The translations under genes and the position numbers were made by a program. From the NCBI GenBank assembly GCA_013288685.1, contig JABDBM010000026.1:1-46146 (forward strand): a stretch of 46,146 nt of DNA, given 5' to 3'. This document shows, piece by piece, positions 16,078-25,664 of this stretch. The first letter of the stretch is position 1; every line of letters begins with the position of its first letter. The notes beneath the pieces are model-generated. The model was not told the DNA's origin, did not search any database, and saw only the letters and a program-made list of their open reading frames with translations. The DNA is from Bacteroidota bacterium. Lineage in GTDB: Bacteria > Bacteroidota > Bacteroidia > Sphingobacteriales > Sphingobacteriaceae.

Positions 16078-17214
16078 ATGAAAAAACTCTTATTCCTGCT
16101 GCTATTCCTCGCCGGCTGCCAGCCTTTATTTGCACAAGTGGAGTTGCTGCCTAAGTTTATCCAAAAAATGTATTTTAATAAAGATACCAGCAAGCGTAAA
16201 AGTTTTGTGTTGTTGCCGGTGTTAAGTTCGTCGCCCGAAACGGGGGTTGAATTGGGTGGTGCGGCGCTGCTTTCATTTTATACGGATACAACGGGGCACA
16301 ATACCCGCGTTTCGGATGTGTATGGCTATGCAACCATTACCACAAAGGGGCAGCAACGGCTAAGTTTAACCTCCAACTATTGGTTGCCAAACAATACGTT
16401 TCATTACCTGGTAAACCTTGGTTTTATCAATTTCCCTTTCGATTTTTACGGTATTGGTAATAACACCCGCCTGGCCGATGCCGACCACGTAAGCGAAAGA
16501 CGCTACCGCTTAAAATTTAATGGGGAAAAACGCTGGGGAAACACCATTTATGTAGGCTATGTGTTGGGTGCCTTCGATTACATTTACAGCGACAATAATG
16601 CCACCGGTATTTTCAATACGAGTAAACTGATTGAGAACAAGTATGGCGGCGCAGGCGTTTACGCAGGCCCAAGCTTTACGTTCGATAATCGCAACAATAA
16701 CACCTATACTACACGCGGCCTTATTGTAAATGCTTATTTAAACATTATGCACGGCATTGTTTACAACAACGATTACAAGGGCGCATTTTTTAATATCGAG
16801 TACTCGCAGTTTTTTTTGTTGGACAAAAAATTGGTTTTAGGGCTTGATGTGCAGGAACAAAGCCTTATTGGCGGGGCATCGCCATTTTACCTGTTGCCGC
16901 AAATGGGCAGCGACGAAATGATGCGCGGCTACTACGGTGGCCGCTACCGCGACCGTAACTATATTGCCGGGCAAACCGAGCTGCGTTATCGCATTTGTAA
17001 TAGTTTGGGCATAGTAGGTTTTGTGGGGACGGGAGAGGTATTCCACTCGGCATTTAGCCTGGCCGAACTTAAGCCTAACTACGGCGGCGGATTGCGTTAC
17101 TTTTTTGATCTGCAAAAGGGCCTGAGTGTTCGTTTGGATTATGGTGTTGGCCAGAAACCTGCCGGTGAGCCGAGAGAAACCGGGATATATATTGGCTTGG
17201 GGCAATCTTTTTAA
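16078..17214 (+). CDS. Outer-membrane Omp85/BamA-type surface antigen barrel
   Basis: A 378-residue protein with a signal peptide ending at FAQ (about residue 20). The remainder is beta-rich and alternates aromatic and polar residues, as in a 16-strand barrel of the bacterial surface antigen (D15) group. The segment MMRGYYGGRYRDRNYIAGQTELRY matches the conserved RGY/GRYRD loop-strand motif of Omp85 proteins, and the last residue is Phe, the usual outer-membrane insertion signal. No POTRA domains are present, so it is a barrel-only member, not BamA itself. Its transported substrate or partner is unknown. Confidence 0.83.
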   Translation: MKKLLFLLLFLAGCQPLFAQVELLPKFIQKMYFNKDTSKRKSFVLLPVLSSSPETGVELGGAALLSFYTDTTGHNTRVSDVYGYATITTKGQQRLSLTSNYWLPNNTFHYLVNLGFINFPFDFYGIGNNTRLADADHVSERRYRLKFNGEKRWGNTIYVGYVLGAFDYIYSDNNATGIFNTSKLIENKYGGAGVYAGPSFTFDNRNNNTYTTRGLIVNAYLNIMHGIVYNNDYKGAFFNIEYSQFFLLDKKLVLGLDVQEQSLIGGASPFYLLPQMGSDEMMRGYYGGRYRDRNYIAGQTELRYRICNSLGIVGFVGTGEVFHSAFSLAELKPNYGGGLRYFFDLQKGLSVRLDYGVGQKPAGEPRETGIYIGLGQSF

Positions 17215-17306
17215 ATGGTTCTTTAACCCTGCTGCCGCAAACGCGCACGGAGTTTTTAATTGCAAAGTTACAATCATAACATACTGCCGCTCCCAGTTTG
17301 GTTTTA

Positions 17307-17350
17307 ATCTCTGTGTACTTTGCGCCTCCTTTGTGCTCTTAGTGGTTAAT
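17307..17350. repeat. Solo arm of the CACAGAG/CACAAAG word family
   Basis: CTCTGTGTACTTTGCGCCTC and CTTTGTGCTCTTAGTGGTTAA are complement forms of the words at 13723, 21618 and 44819. It lies between the Omp85-type gene and the acyltransferase, and no second arm is visible. Confidence 0.5.
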
Positions 17351-17434
17351 TTTACTCATTCAAAACGTTATAGCGCTTTTCAAAGGAATCACAACCTCTT
17401 TTTTCCATAATAAATATATCTTTACGGTTAAACC

Positions 17435-18508
17435 ATGAACGCAAAAGGACGATTATTAGAATTAGACTGTTTACGAGGTATTGCTGTAATATTTGTTATT
17501 ACTTTTCATTTCACACTTGGTGAACCCAATTTAAAACCATATTTCAGATTTGGTTGTACGGGCGTCGATTTGTTTTTTATGATAAGCGGCTTTGTGATCT
17601 TCCTTACCATTGAAAAAACAAAACATTGGAAAGATTTCCTGATTTCCCGGTTTTCGAGGTTATTTCCAGCTTACTGGACAGGGGTTACCCTAACAACACT
17701 GTTTATTTTGGGTTGGTCGGCCGCAATTAAATCGCACCATACTTTCCCCGATTTAACGGCATACCTGGTTAATTTAACCATGATACCATCGTACTTTAAT
17801 GTACGATACATTGATGGCGTGTACTGGACTTTGCTGGTAGAGCTTCTATTTTACTTGTTGATGCTCGGTATATTCCTGGTAAAAAAACTAAACCAAATTG
17901 AATGGATTTGTTTTTTTACACTGATATTATGCCTTGTTAACGGGATACTTTTTAAAGCCCAATTAATCGGGGTACACGATTTTTTTAAACAATATTTACC
18001 GATACTCACGTTCTTCCCCTTGTTTGCTGCGGGGATAATGTTTTATAGAATAAAATTCCACAAAATAACTCTTTATCGCTGCCTGTTAATTGTGTTTTGT
18101 TTAGTAGTGCAGGTAGCATTGTTTGATGATACAGGTAAAGCGGGCGCCATGACCATGATGCAATACACCTTAATTGTTGCCGTTTATTTTGCGTTGTTCT
18201 TTTTATACACGTTTAATTGGCTGGGGTTTATAGTTAATAAGGTGACGCTTTTTTTAGGGAAGATATCGTACAGCCTGTATTTAATACATGATTATATAGC
18301 TTTTTTCATATTGATACCGCTGTTCACAAATACCAAACACTTTCATTTTAATTACCTGGTGGCCGACTTTCTGATCGTCCTGCCAATCATCATTATAATG
18401 GCAGCCTTAATTAACAGGTTTGTTGAGATACCGGCGATGCATTATTTACGCAAAAAATGGTCATCGCGTAAAGCGGAACCAGTTGCCAACGAACGCCGGG
18501 AGTTTTAG
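17435..18508 (+). CDS. Acyltransferase 3 family membrane protein
   Basis: A 357-residue polytopic protein of the acyltransferase-3 family, which O-acylates sugars of surface polysaccharides and peptidoglycan. The N-terminal signature is LDCLRGIAVIFVITFHF, including the conserved His of the active site in the first helix, followed by GVDLFFMISGFVIF and the RFSRLFPAYW segment. About ten hydrophobic helices follow, and SYSLYLIHDYIAFF matches the usual late-helix motif. The target glycan is unknown. It ends 18 nt from the convergent serine dehydratase gene. Confidence 0.92.
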   Translation: MNAKGRLLELDCLRGIAVIFVITFHFTLGEPNLKPYFRFGCTGVDLFFMISGFVIFLTIEKTKHWKDFLISRFSRLFPAYWTGVTLTTLFILGWSAAIKSHHTFPDLTAYLVNLTMIPSYFNVRYIDGVYWTLLVELLFYLLMLGIFLVKKLNQIEWICFFTLILCLVNGILFKAQLIGVHDFFKQYLPILTFFPLFAAGIMFYRIKFHKITLYRCLLIVFCLVVQVALFDDTGKAGAMTMMQYTLIVAVYFALFFLYTFNWLGFIVNKVTLFLGKISYSLYLIHDYIAFFILIPLFTNTKHFHFNYLVADFLIVLPIIIIMAALINRFVEIPAMHYLRKKWSSRKAEPVANERREF

Positions 18509-18526
18509 GACCGCGCCAAATATTCA

Positions 18527-19954
18527 TCAGCACTCGGGCAGGCTAATAGGAATATGTATTGCCAATCCTCCGTCCGAAGTTTCTTTATACTTCGAGTTCA
18601 TATCCAAGGCTGTTTGCCACATGGTTCTTACCACAGCATCTAAACTTACTTTGGCGTTATCAGGGTTGGTTTGCAGTGCCAGTTGCGATGCAGTTATGGC
18701 CTTTATGGCCCCCATTGTATTACGCTCAATACAGGGTACCTGAACCAAACCGCCAATGGGGTCGCAGGTCATGCCAAGGTGATGTTCCATGGCAATTTCG
18801 GCTGCCATTAGTACCTGGCGCTGGCTGCCCCCTAAACATTCGGTAAGCGCCGCCGCTGCCATAGCCGATGACACACCAATTTCGGCCTGGCAGCCACCCA
18901 TAGCCGCCGAAATGGTGGCGCCTTTTTTAAATATACTCCCAATTTCGGACGCAGTTAACAAAAACTGGATAATCCGGGCATCGGTATAGCCATTGCAAAA
19001 TACGATGTAATACTGCAAAACGGCGGGAATTACCCCCGCAGCTCCATTGGTTGGCGCGGTTACTACCCGGCCAAACGAGGCATTTTCTTCGTTAACAGCC
19101 AGCGCGAAACAACTCACCCAATCCAAAGTGTTTTGAAATCCGTTGCCCGTTTGGCGTATGGCTGTTACCCATTCATCAAAATTATGATATTTGTGATTGC
19201 CAATGAGCCGGCGATTAAGGCTGGCGGCTCTGCGTGCAACGTTTAAGCCGCCCGGCAACTGTCCGCCGGTATGGCAGCCACGGTACATGCAGTCTTTTAG
19301 TGCAGTAAAAATATTGAGCACCCCGGTTAGCGTTTCCTGCTCGCTGCGCCAGGCCAGCTCATTTTCCATTACCACCTCGGATATTTTTAAGCCCGTTTTT
19401 ATGCACCAATGCAGCAGGTTGTTGGCTGTTTCTATCGGGAAGGGCAAATCAACTTCGGCCTTGTGCTGGCCATGGCCGCCTTCGCGCTCCACAAAGCCAC
19501 CGCCTATGGAGTAGTAGGTTTCGGAAATGGCGATTTCGCTACTTAAAAACGCCTGGAAAGTAACCGCATTGGGGTGATAGGGGAGGCTTTCGTTGAATAA
19601 AAATAGCAGGTCGTCATTTATGGCAAAGTCAATCTCCTTTTCGCCCGCCAGCAGCAATTTGCCCGATGTACGGATTGCTTCTGTTTTTGGTGTAACCTTA
19701 TCAACCTCAAAAGTAACCGGGTCATCGCCGCTAAGGCCCAATAATATAGCTATGTCTGTTCCGTGGCCCCTGCCGGTTTTGGCAAGCGAACCGTAAAGCA
19801 ATATTTTTATCTGTACTACCAGTTGTAAGGCCTCCCTGTCTTCCAGCAATTGCACAAACTGCTGCGCTGCCCGCCAGGGGCCAAGCGTGTGCGAACTGGA
19901 TGGGCCTATGCCTATCTTAAACATATCAAAAACCGAGATCTGTTCTTTTTGCAT
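18527..19954 (-). CDS. sdaA: L-serine ammonia-lyase (iron-sulfur type)
   Basis: Deaminates L-serine to pyruvate with a [4Fe-4S] cluster. The 475 residues combine the beta domain at the N terminus ([21 protein letters not shown]) and the alpha domain at the C terminus, the single-chain arrangement of E. coli SdaA. Visible motifs are [32 protein letters not shown], the [17 protein letters not shown] segment and [16 protein letters not shown], which supply the cluster cysteines. The start [12 protein letters not shown] is natural. Function is secure from these motifs; no operon partner is seen. Confidence 0.95.
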   Translation of the reverse strand: MQKEQISVFDMFKIGIGPSSSHTLGPWRAAQQFVQLLEDREALQLVVQIKILLYGSLAKTGRGHGTDIAILLGLSGDDPVTFEVDKVTPKTEAIRTSGKLLLAGEKEIDFAINDDLLFLFNESLPYHPNAVTFQAFLSSEIAISETYYSIGGGFVEREGGHGQHKAEVDLPFPIETANNLLHWCIKTGLKISEVVMENELAWRSEQETLTGVLNIFTALKDCMYRGCHTGGQLPGGLNVARRAASLNRRLIGNHKYHNFDEWVTAIRQTGNGFQNTLDWVSCFALAVNEENASFGRVVTAPTNGAAGVIPAVLQYYIVFCNGYTDARIIQFLLTASEIGSIFKKGATISAAMGGCQAEIGVSSAMAAAALTECLGGSQRQVLMAAEIAMEHHLGMTCDPIGGLVQVPCIERNTMGAIKAITASQLALQTNPDNAKVSLDAVVRTMWQTALDMNSKYKETSDGGLAIHIPISLPEC

Positions 19955-20059
19955 GGGGCAAACTTACAATAGTATTAGTATTTTTTATTTGTCATTTGAA
20001 AAATCAAAATACATTTAATATATTCAAAAAAAAATTAAACCAAATAAAACCTAATCAAA

Positions 20060-20356
20060 ATGGATCAGTCACAGTTTGGGGGCCAGGCGCCTCCCCGCCC
20101 AAAAAATTGGCTTGTTGAGTCAATTCTGGTAACATTATTTTGCTGCTTGCCTTTCGGCATTGTAGGAATTATTAATTCTTCTTCAGTTAACAGCAAATAT
20201 GACGCGGGAGATTATGCCGGTGCGTTATATTCGTCGCAACAGGCCGCCAAATGGACCAAAATTGGTTTTTGGGTAGGCATAGCTGTTATTGTACTTTATT
20301 GCATTTTGTTTTTCGGCCTCGGCATTGGTATGTTGTCGCACAGAAATAACTTTTAA
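20060..20356 (+). CDS. CD225/dispanin-family small membrane protein
   Basis: A 98-residue protein with a short Pro-rich N terminus, a first hydrophobic segment (ILVTLFCCLPFGIVGII), the amphipathic NSKYDAGDYAGALYSSQQAAKW stretch, and a second helix (IGFWVGIAVIVLYCILFFGL). This is the CD225 pattern of IFITM-like proteins. Bacterial members have no settled function. It overlaps the next gene by one base (TAATG), so the two are very likely translated together. Confidence 0.85.
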   Translation: MDQSQFGGQAPPRPKNWLVESILVTLFCCLPFGIVGIINSSSVNSKYDAGDYAGALYSSQQAAKWTKIGFWVGIAVIVLYCILFFGLGIGMLSHRNNF

Positions 20357-20769
20357 TGCCATTTAAAAAAAGCCTGTATTTTGCTGGAGTATTATTGGTT
20401 TTAGCTGTATTAGCAGTTATATATTACCGGTATAACCCTGCCGAATACAGGTTTTTCCCAAAATGTCCGTTTCATAGCCTTACCGGTTTAAACTGCCCCG
20501 GTTGTGGATCGCAACGGGCAATTTACAGCCTGTTACATGGGGATTTTTTTGCGGCGATTAACGATAACGTGCTATTGGTTATCAGTATCCCCTTTTTGCT
20601 GATCCATTTTTATTATAAAATAAAATCGGCTGTATTAAAAAAGGATCTTAGGTGGGATGTAATTTATCACCCATTAACACCTAAAATAATTTTTGCACTG
20701 GTGACAGTATTTTGGATATTCAGAAACATCCCGGTTTATCCCTTCAGTTATTTATCGCCGGGTCATTAA
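20356..20769 (+). CDS. DUF2752 membrane protein
   Basis: A 137-residue membrane protein with the DUF2752 hallmark CPFHSLTGLNCPGCGSQRAIYSLLHGDF: paired cysteines next to a helix end, followed by a His-Gly-containing helix. Three hydrophobic segments are visible (about 5-25, 70-90, 112-130). Its start shares a base with the CD225 stop, and the two families recur together in Bacteroidota, which suggests a joint membrane role that remains undescribed. It is convergent with the RDD gene. Confidence 0.85.
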   Translation: MPFKKSLYFAGVLLVLAVLAVIYYRYNPAEYRFFPKCPFHSLTGLNCPGCGSQRAIYSLLHGDFFAAINDNVLLVISIPFLLIHFYYKIKSAVLKKDLRWDVIYHPLTPKIIFALVTVFWIFRNIPVYPFSYLSPGH

Positions 20770-20779
20770 AATTAAACCG

Positions 20780-21538
20780 CTATCTGCCCAAGCCGTCCGC
20801 TATAACACCATTCATAACGGTTATATGGTTATAATCCCTTACCACGGTCTGCAAAAACTTCAAATCATTCATTTCCTCGGGTGGGGTTACCGCTAAAATC
20901 TCTTTCACCCGTGCGGCTGCATTTATAACTATTTCGGCATTATTGGTTTTAAAATAGCTCCGTATTACTTCCTGTATTAAGGCAACATCCCTATCCGTAA
21001 GCGCGTCTATATCTTTAAAAAAAGGCTGGTAAGTTCCAGACATTGAGAAAAGAGCGAGGTTGTCAATTTTTGTCCGCGGCTCAGTTTTAATAAGGGTGGT
21101 GCCGGCCACTATATCGCCAACCCGCTGTTGTTTTTCGGTAACAAGGGCGCAAATTAAACCACAGGCATTTGCCGACAGCGTAAAATCAACTATCCGGAAT
21201 AACCAGCGCAACAGGTACTGGCTAAACGAGGGGCGCCCCCCGCCAAGGCTTATCACCTTTATTTTCATAATGCGTTTGCCTATGCTTTGGCCGTTCATTA
21301 AACTTTCGCACAGCAGGTCGTAAAAAACAAACAGGCAGGCATAAATAACGGCTATTGCACCAATGTATACGGCATTATCCCCTTTGCCACGTGTCATAAC
21401 GAACAGAATAACCGCTAATAATAAAATAGCTATAAATAGTCCCATATCAATTAAACGCGCCAAAAAGCGGTCGGCAACACCGGCCAGTTCATAATCAATA
21501 TCAATATTTTGCGATGTGGTTATTCGTACTGTTTGCAT
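20780..21538 (-). CDS. RDD family membrane protein
   Basis: A 252-residue protein with an RDD domain in the first 160 residues: ADRFLARLIDMGLFIAILLL carries the conserved Arg and Asp, followed by SIGKRIMKIKVIS and a later helix. The C-terminal hundred residues are soluble and helical (LTDRDVALIQEVIRSYF). RDD proteins have been proposed as Na+/H+ antiporters or transport accessory proteins. It is divergent from the SpoIIM/MoxR/DUF58 cluster, with which RDD genes are repeatedly associated, so it probably belongs to the same system. Confidence 0.88.
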   Translation of the reverse strand: MQTVRITTSQNIDIDYELAGVADRFLARLIDMGLFIAILLLAVILFVMTRGKGDNAVYIGAIAVIYACLFVFYDLLCESLMNGQSIGKRIMKIKVISLGGGRPSFSQYLLRWLFRIVDFTLSANACGLICALVTEKQQRVGDIVAGTTLIKTEPRTKIDNLALFSMSGTYQPFFKDIDALTDRDVALIQEVIRSYFKTNNAEIVINAAARVKEILAVTPPEEMNDLKFLQTVVRDYNHITVMNGVIADGLGR

Positions 21539-21617
21539 ATAAACAAATATATAGTTCTACAACATATACTTTGGGTAAACTGAAGAAACAATTTTTATTG
21601 CTTGTTTTTTATTTTTA

Positions 21618-21724
21618 ACACAGAGAAACGGAGTAGGCACGGAGTACACGGAGTTTTTTTATAGCAAAAAGTTCAATGGTTTTATCTCAGGCTATTCTCC
21701 ATTCTCTGTGGGCTCCTCTGTTTC
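21618..21724. repeat. Word-type inverted repeat (CACAGAGAACACGGAG) between divergent genes
   Basis: The left arm 21618-21653 (ACACAGAGAAACGGAG, GGCACGGAGTACACGGAG) has a looser complement at 21695-21724 (TTCTCCATTCTCTGTGGGCT, CCTCTGTTT). It sits in the 295-nt spacer between the divergent RDD and SpoIIM genes. Nothing else is recognised in this spacer except AT-rich sequence next to the SpoIIM start. Confidence 0.68.
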
Positions 21725-21833
21725 ATTACAGTTAAATTTCAACCTTGCAAATGCATAAAGCTAAATATATCCGCTTTTTAGTTGAAACATAAAAAAATGT
21801 AATTATTTTAACGCAATAATTTTTATACCTTAA

Positions 21834-22796
21834 ATGCGCGAGCCTCTATTTGTTAAACAAAACTCCGAAAAGTGGAAAAGCTTTGAAAGCGTGCCCACAA
21901 GCGACCCGGATGAGCTTGCCGACCGCTTTTTGCAGATAACCGATGATTTGGCGTATGCCAAAACTTTTTACCCCGACTCGAGAACTACGCAGTATTTAAA
22001 TGGGATAGCGGCAACGCTGCATCAATCTATCTACAAAAACAAAACGGAAAAGAGCAACCGTTTTATCACCTTTTGGAAATATGAGCTGCCTTTGCTGTTT
22101 AAGACGTACGAACGGCAATTGCTTTACTCGTTTATTTTTTTTACGATATTTTGTGCTATAGGCGTACTGTCGGCCAAATATGATGAAAACTTTGTGCGCC
22201 TTATTTTGGGCGATGCTTATGTGGATACCACCAATGCCAATATTGCCAAAGGTGATCCGTTTGGGGTTTACAAACAATCGGGTGAGTTTCCTATGTTTTT
22301 CATGATTGCATCGAACAATATTTTTGTGGCCTTTTTAAACTTTGTGAGCGGCATCGTTTTTTCGGTGGGTACAGTTTATTACCTGTTGCGCAACTCGTTA
22401 ATGCTGGGTACGTTCGAGTATTATTTTTTTAGCAAGGGGCTGGGTGCGCAATCTATTTTAGTAATTTGGATACATGGTACGCTTGAGATGTCGGCATTTA
22501 TAATAGCCAGTGCTGCCGGTTTGGTTTTAGGCAATAGCCTGTTATTCCCCAAAACCTATAAGCGGCTTGTATCTGTAAAAAAAGGCGCCAAGGATGGTAT
22601 GAAGATGACGGTTGGCCTTGTGCCCATTTTTTTAACCGCCGCATTTTTCGAAAGTTTTGTAACCCGCCATACGGAAATGCCGCTTTGGCTAAGCATCAGT
22701 ATTTTAACCACATCCCTTACATTTATGGTTTGGTATGTAATTATTTACCCTAATATATTATCAAAAAGACAAAAACCTTATGGCAGCAAAAATTGA
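21834..22796 (+). CDS. SpoIIM (stage II sporulation protein M) family membrane protein
   Basis: A 320-residue polytopic protein of the SpoIIM family. A soluble N terminus (about 1-95, REPLFVKQNSEKWKSFE) precedes several helices, with the family-typical segments ASNNIFVAFLNFVSGIVFSVGT and ILVIWIHGTLEMSAFIIASAAGL (WxHGxxE motif). The organism is not a spore former; SpoIIM homologs outside Firmicutes are found in MoxR/DUF58 clusters, as here. It overlaps the following gene by 17 nt, so the genes are one transcription unit. Confidence 0.9.
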   Translation: MREPLFVKQNSEKWKSFESVPTSDPDELADRFLQITDDLAYAKTFYPDSRTTQYLNGIAATLHQSIYKNKTEKSNRFITFWKYELPLLFKTYERQLLYSFIFFTIFCAIGVLSAKYDENFVRLILGDAYVDTTNANIAKGDPFGVYKQSGEFPMFFMIASNNIFVAFLNFVSGIVFSVGTVYYLLRNSLMLGTFEYYFFSKGLGAQSILVIWIHGTLEMSAFIIASAAGLVLGNSLLFPKTYKRLVSVKKGAKDGMKMTVGLVPIFLTAAFFESFVTRHTEMPLWLSISILTTSLTFMVWYVIIYPNILSKRQKPYGSKN

Positions 22797-23685
22797 ACTT
22801 TTAAAAATTCGCGATCTGGGCGAAGTAGTTACCGATACATTTATTTTCGTCCGCCAAAATTTTAAGGAGATGATTAAATGCTTCTTTATTTTCTGTGGAT
22901 TTTTTCTGCTTGCCGGCGCATTGTTTGGCGCAATGCAGCAGGTAAAAATGCTTGGCACCCTAAACTACTTAAAAGCGGGCGCCCCGCCGCAATTATTTGA
23001 CCCCGAACGTATTTTTGCAAACTTTGGCCTTGAGTATTTTCTGCAATTGTTTTTTTTGATGCTGGGCTATATTATGATCCAGGTTACCACGCTATCGTAC
23101 ATGGCCCTTTATAAAGAGAAGGGGAATATGCCCCCAACCACCGAAGAAGTATGGGGTTATATTAAATATTTTTATTTTAAATTGCTGGGTAGTGGTATCG
23201 TGATAGGACTTTTAGTTATTGTAGCCACCTTGCTTTGCATTTTGCCAGGTGTTTATTTGTATCCTATAATGGCGTTGGTATTTCCTATTATGGTGTATGA
23301 AAATACAAGCTTTGGGTATGCTTTTAACCGCAGTTTTAAACTGATAAAAGAAAATTGGTGGCTAACATTTGGCTGCATCGTAATTATGAGCATTATTGTG
23401 TCTATGGCCTCCATGATATTTTTGTTGCCGGCAATGGTAATCAATATTATTAACATGGTATTACACATAACCAAAGGCGAACAGGTGTCATTTACCTTAA
23501 CCATAATTACCACGCTGGTAGAAAGCCTTGGGCATTTGTTTTATATGGTGCCTATTGTTACCATTAGCTTATGCTACTTTAATTTAACCGAAACCTTAGA
23601 CGGCACGGGCTTAATAGGCCGCCTTGGGCAATTAGGTAACGCCGCTCCCGAAAACAATGCACCTGCCGAAGAAGAGGAATATTAA
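22780..23685 (+). CDS. Polytopic membrane protein of the SpoIIM/MoxR cluster
   Basis: A 301-residue protein with about six hydrophobic helices. It resembles the membrane domain seen in glycerophosphodiester phosphodiesterase-like proteins and DUF975-like families: a LRDLGEVVTDTFIFVRQNFKEM-type start, then the segment AFNRSFKLIKENWWLTFG characteristic of such proteins. No catalytic motif is visible. The C terminus is acidic (APAEEEEY). It starts inside the SpoIIM gene and is followed at once by the DUF4129 gene, so it is an integral member of the cluster; its role is unknown. Confidence 0.72.
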   Translation: MAAKIELLKIRDLGEVVTDTFIFVRQNFKEMIKCFFIFCGFFLLAGALFGAMQQVKMLGTLNYLKAGAPPQLFDPERIFANFGLEYFLQLFFLMLGYIMIQVTTLSYMALYKEKGNMPPTTEEVWGYIKYFYFKLLGSGIVIGLLVIVATLLCILPGVYLYPIMALVFPIMVYENTSFGYAFNRSFKLIKENWWLTFGCIVIMSIIVSMASMIFLLPAMVINIINMVLHITKGEQVSFTLTIITTLVESLGHLFYMVPIVTISLCYFNLTETLDGTGLIGRLGQLGNAAPENNAPAEEEEY

Positions 23686-23686
23686 A

Positions 23687-24493
23687 ATGCTACGCTGTTT
23701 GTATCTTTTCTTTTTTATTGCAGCTATAAATTGCGGTATTTGCTTTGCGGCCAAAACCGTAATAGTAAAGCCTGTTGTGGCAAAACATGTTACGGTAAAA
23801 CCTAAAACGCCTCCGGCGGTATTAAAGGCCGATAGTTCGTTTATTAATAAACGCGGGTTTAACAAGGCTGATTTACAAGCGTACGGTAAACAGCCTGGAT
23901 TTAGCTATAAGGAAAGGAACGATGCCCGCTCGTGGTGGACAAGATTTTGGCGCTGGTTTTGGCATGGCCTGGTGGCCTGGTTTTTAGGTTTGTTCCATTT
24001 CGACAAGTTTAAAGGCGCAGCCAGTTATTTGGCATTGTTTTTTAAGTTAGTACAATACCTTATCATATTGGTAGGCGTTGCCGCGCTGGTATTTTTAATA
24101 CTGAAGATAATGGGCATTGATATGTTCTACATATTCAGGCGCAAGCCTCAAGTTGCGGACCTGGCCTATGATGAGCAGTTAGAAAACATTCACGAAATAA
24201 ATTTTGATACGGAAATAGAGAAAGCCGTTGCAAGCCATAATTATCGGCTGGCAGTAAGGCTGCTTTATTTAAAAAGCCTTAAACAATTAAGCGATGCAGC
24301 ATTAATAGCCTGGCAACCCGAAAAAACAAACACTGCCTATATTAATGAATTAACCGATGTGCAGCAACGCAGCAGCTTTAAACGGTTAACTCACCAGTTT
24401 GAATACGTTTGGTACGGTGGCTTTTTGATTGATGCGGAGGTTTTTGGCCGGATAAACGGAATGTTTCAGGATTTTAAAACGGCAATAGTATGA
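23687..24493 (+). CDS. DUF4129 domain membrane protein
   Basis: A 268-residue protein with a signal peptide (MLRCLYLFFFIAAINCGICFA), a luminal linker, one strong transmembrane helix (about 125-148, YLIILVGVAALVFLILKIMG) and a C-terminal cytosolic DUF4129 domain (EKAVASHNYRLAVRLLYLKS, LTHQFEYVWYGGF). The ATG at 23687 directly follows the previous stop and puts the signal at the N terminus; an upstream ATG in frame overlaps the preceding gene and is less likely. DUF4129 often occurs beside transglutaminase or MoxR/DUF58 genes. It overlaps the next gene by 4 nt (ATGA). Confidence 0.87.
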   Translation: MLRCLYLFFFIAAINCGICFAAKTVIVKPVVAKHVTVKPKTPPAVLKADSSFINKRGFNKADLQAYGKQPGFSYKERNDARSWWTRFWRWFWHGLVAWFLGLFHFDKFKGAASYLALFFKLVQYLIILVGVAALVFLILKIMGIDMFYIFRRKPQVADLAYDEQLENIHEINFDTEIEKAVASHNYRLAVRLLYLKSLKQLSDAALIAWQPEKTNTAYINELTDVQQRSSFKRLTHQFEYVWYGGFLIDAEVFGRINGMFQDFKTAIV

Positions 24494-25662
24494 AAGACTT
24501 TAAGATATATCTTTACCTGGCTTTCGCGTTGTTAACCGTATACCTTGTGGCCGAATACAATAAGCCCACCCCCATTAATTGGGCCCCCACTTTATATTAT
24601 AGAGACAAAGTTCCGTTTGGTACGTATGTTGTTTATCACCAGTTAAACCACATTTTTCCCGGTGCAAATGTGATAAAGACCAATACCTCTATTTATAAAG
24701 CATTAAGCGACACCGCCGAAACCCAGGGCAATTATTTGATAATAGCCGATGCGATAAAAATAAATAAGGCCGATTACGATCAGTTGGTTAAATATATGGC
24801 GGCGGGCAATTCGGTTTTTATGGCCAGCTTTAATTATGATGGTTTTTTGGCCGATACTTTAAAATTATCGGTAAGTTTTGAGTCGGCCAAAGGTAACAGC
24901 AAGCTTAATTTTACCAGCAGGGCATTAACCCGAAGTGGCGGATATACCTTTAAAAAAGATATCAGCAATCAATACTTCGACAGTTTTGATACGGCAAAAG
25001 CTGTTGTTATTTGTAAAAACAACTATAATCATAGCTCGTATTTAAGCTTTAAGTTCGGAAAAGGAAATTTATATGTGTCCACTAATCCCGAGCTTTTTAC
25101 AAACTATAGTCTGCTAACTCCGCAAGGTGCCGATTACGCCGAAAAAGCCCTGTCTTACTTGCCAATAACGCAAAATGTTTATTGGGACGAACATCAGAAT
25201 GGCGATATTGCCGGCGATGAATCTCTATTCCGGGTGTTTTTCACCAGCCCGGCTTTGCAGTGGGCTTATTATTTGAGTTTGGCAGGTATATTAATTTTTG
25301 TTTTGTTCGAAGTAAAACGCAGGCAACGCATCATTCCGGTAATTGAACCACTTGCAAACTCCACACTGGAGTTTGTGACCGTTGTGGGGCAGGTTTACTA
25401 TGAAAAGCGCGACAACGCCAATATCACCCACAAAAAAATAACTTACTTTTTGGAATATCTGCGAGAAAACTTTCAGCTAAAAACAAGCACCCTTGATACA
25501 GAGTTTGTGGAACGGTTAACCGCAAAAACAGGCATCAGTGCCGAGTTTGCAACCGAATTGGTTAACGCCCTGAAATTATACAACGGGCAAACATACATTG
25601 CGGATAAGGAACTTATACACTTAAACCATTTAATTGAACAATTTTACATCAAATCGAGATAA
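24490..25662 (+). CDS. DUF4350 domain membrane protein
   Basis: A 390-residue protein with an N-terminal transmembrane helix (about 5-20), a DUF4350 domain facing outward (about 35-240: PFGTYVVYHQLNHIFPGANV, YLIIADAIKINKADYDQL), a second helix (WAYYLSLAGILIFVLFEV) and a cytosolic tail of about 115 residues. DUF4350 is related to class I glutamine amidotransferase-like folds but is catalytically uncharacterised. It is translationally coupled to the DUF4129 gene and ends 2 nt before moxR, consistent with an operon. Confidence 0.87.
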   Translation: MKDFKIYLYLAFALLTVYLVAEYNKPTPINWAPTLYYRDKVPFGTYVVYHQLNHIFPGANVIKTNTSIYKALSDTAETQGNYLIIADAIKINKADYDQLVKYMAAGNSVFMASFNYDGFLADTLKLSVSFESAKGNSKLNFTSRALTRSGGYTFKKDISNQYFDSFDTAKAVVICKNNYNHSSYLSFKFGKGNLYVSTNPELFTNYSLLTPQGADYAEKALSYLPITQNVYWDEHQNGDIAGDESLFRVFFTSPALQWAYYLSLAGILIFVLFEVKRRQRIIPVIEPLANSTLEFVTVVGQVYYEKRDNANITHKKITYFLEYLRENFQLKTSTLDTEFVERLTAKTGISAEFATELVNALKLYNGQTYIADKELIHLNHLIEQFYIKSR

Positions 25663-25664
25663 CG

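Noticed and set aside
21834..22796. SpoIIM as evidence for sporulation
   Set aside because: The family is widespread in non-sporing bacteria in MoxR/DUF58 clusters, and no other sporulation gene is present.
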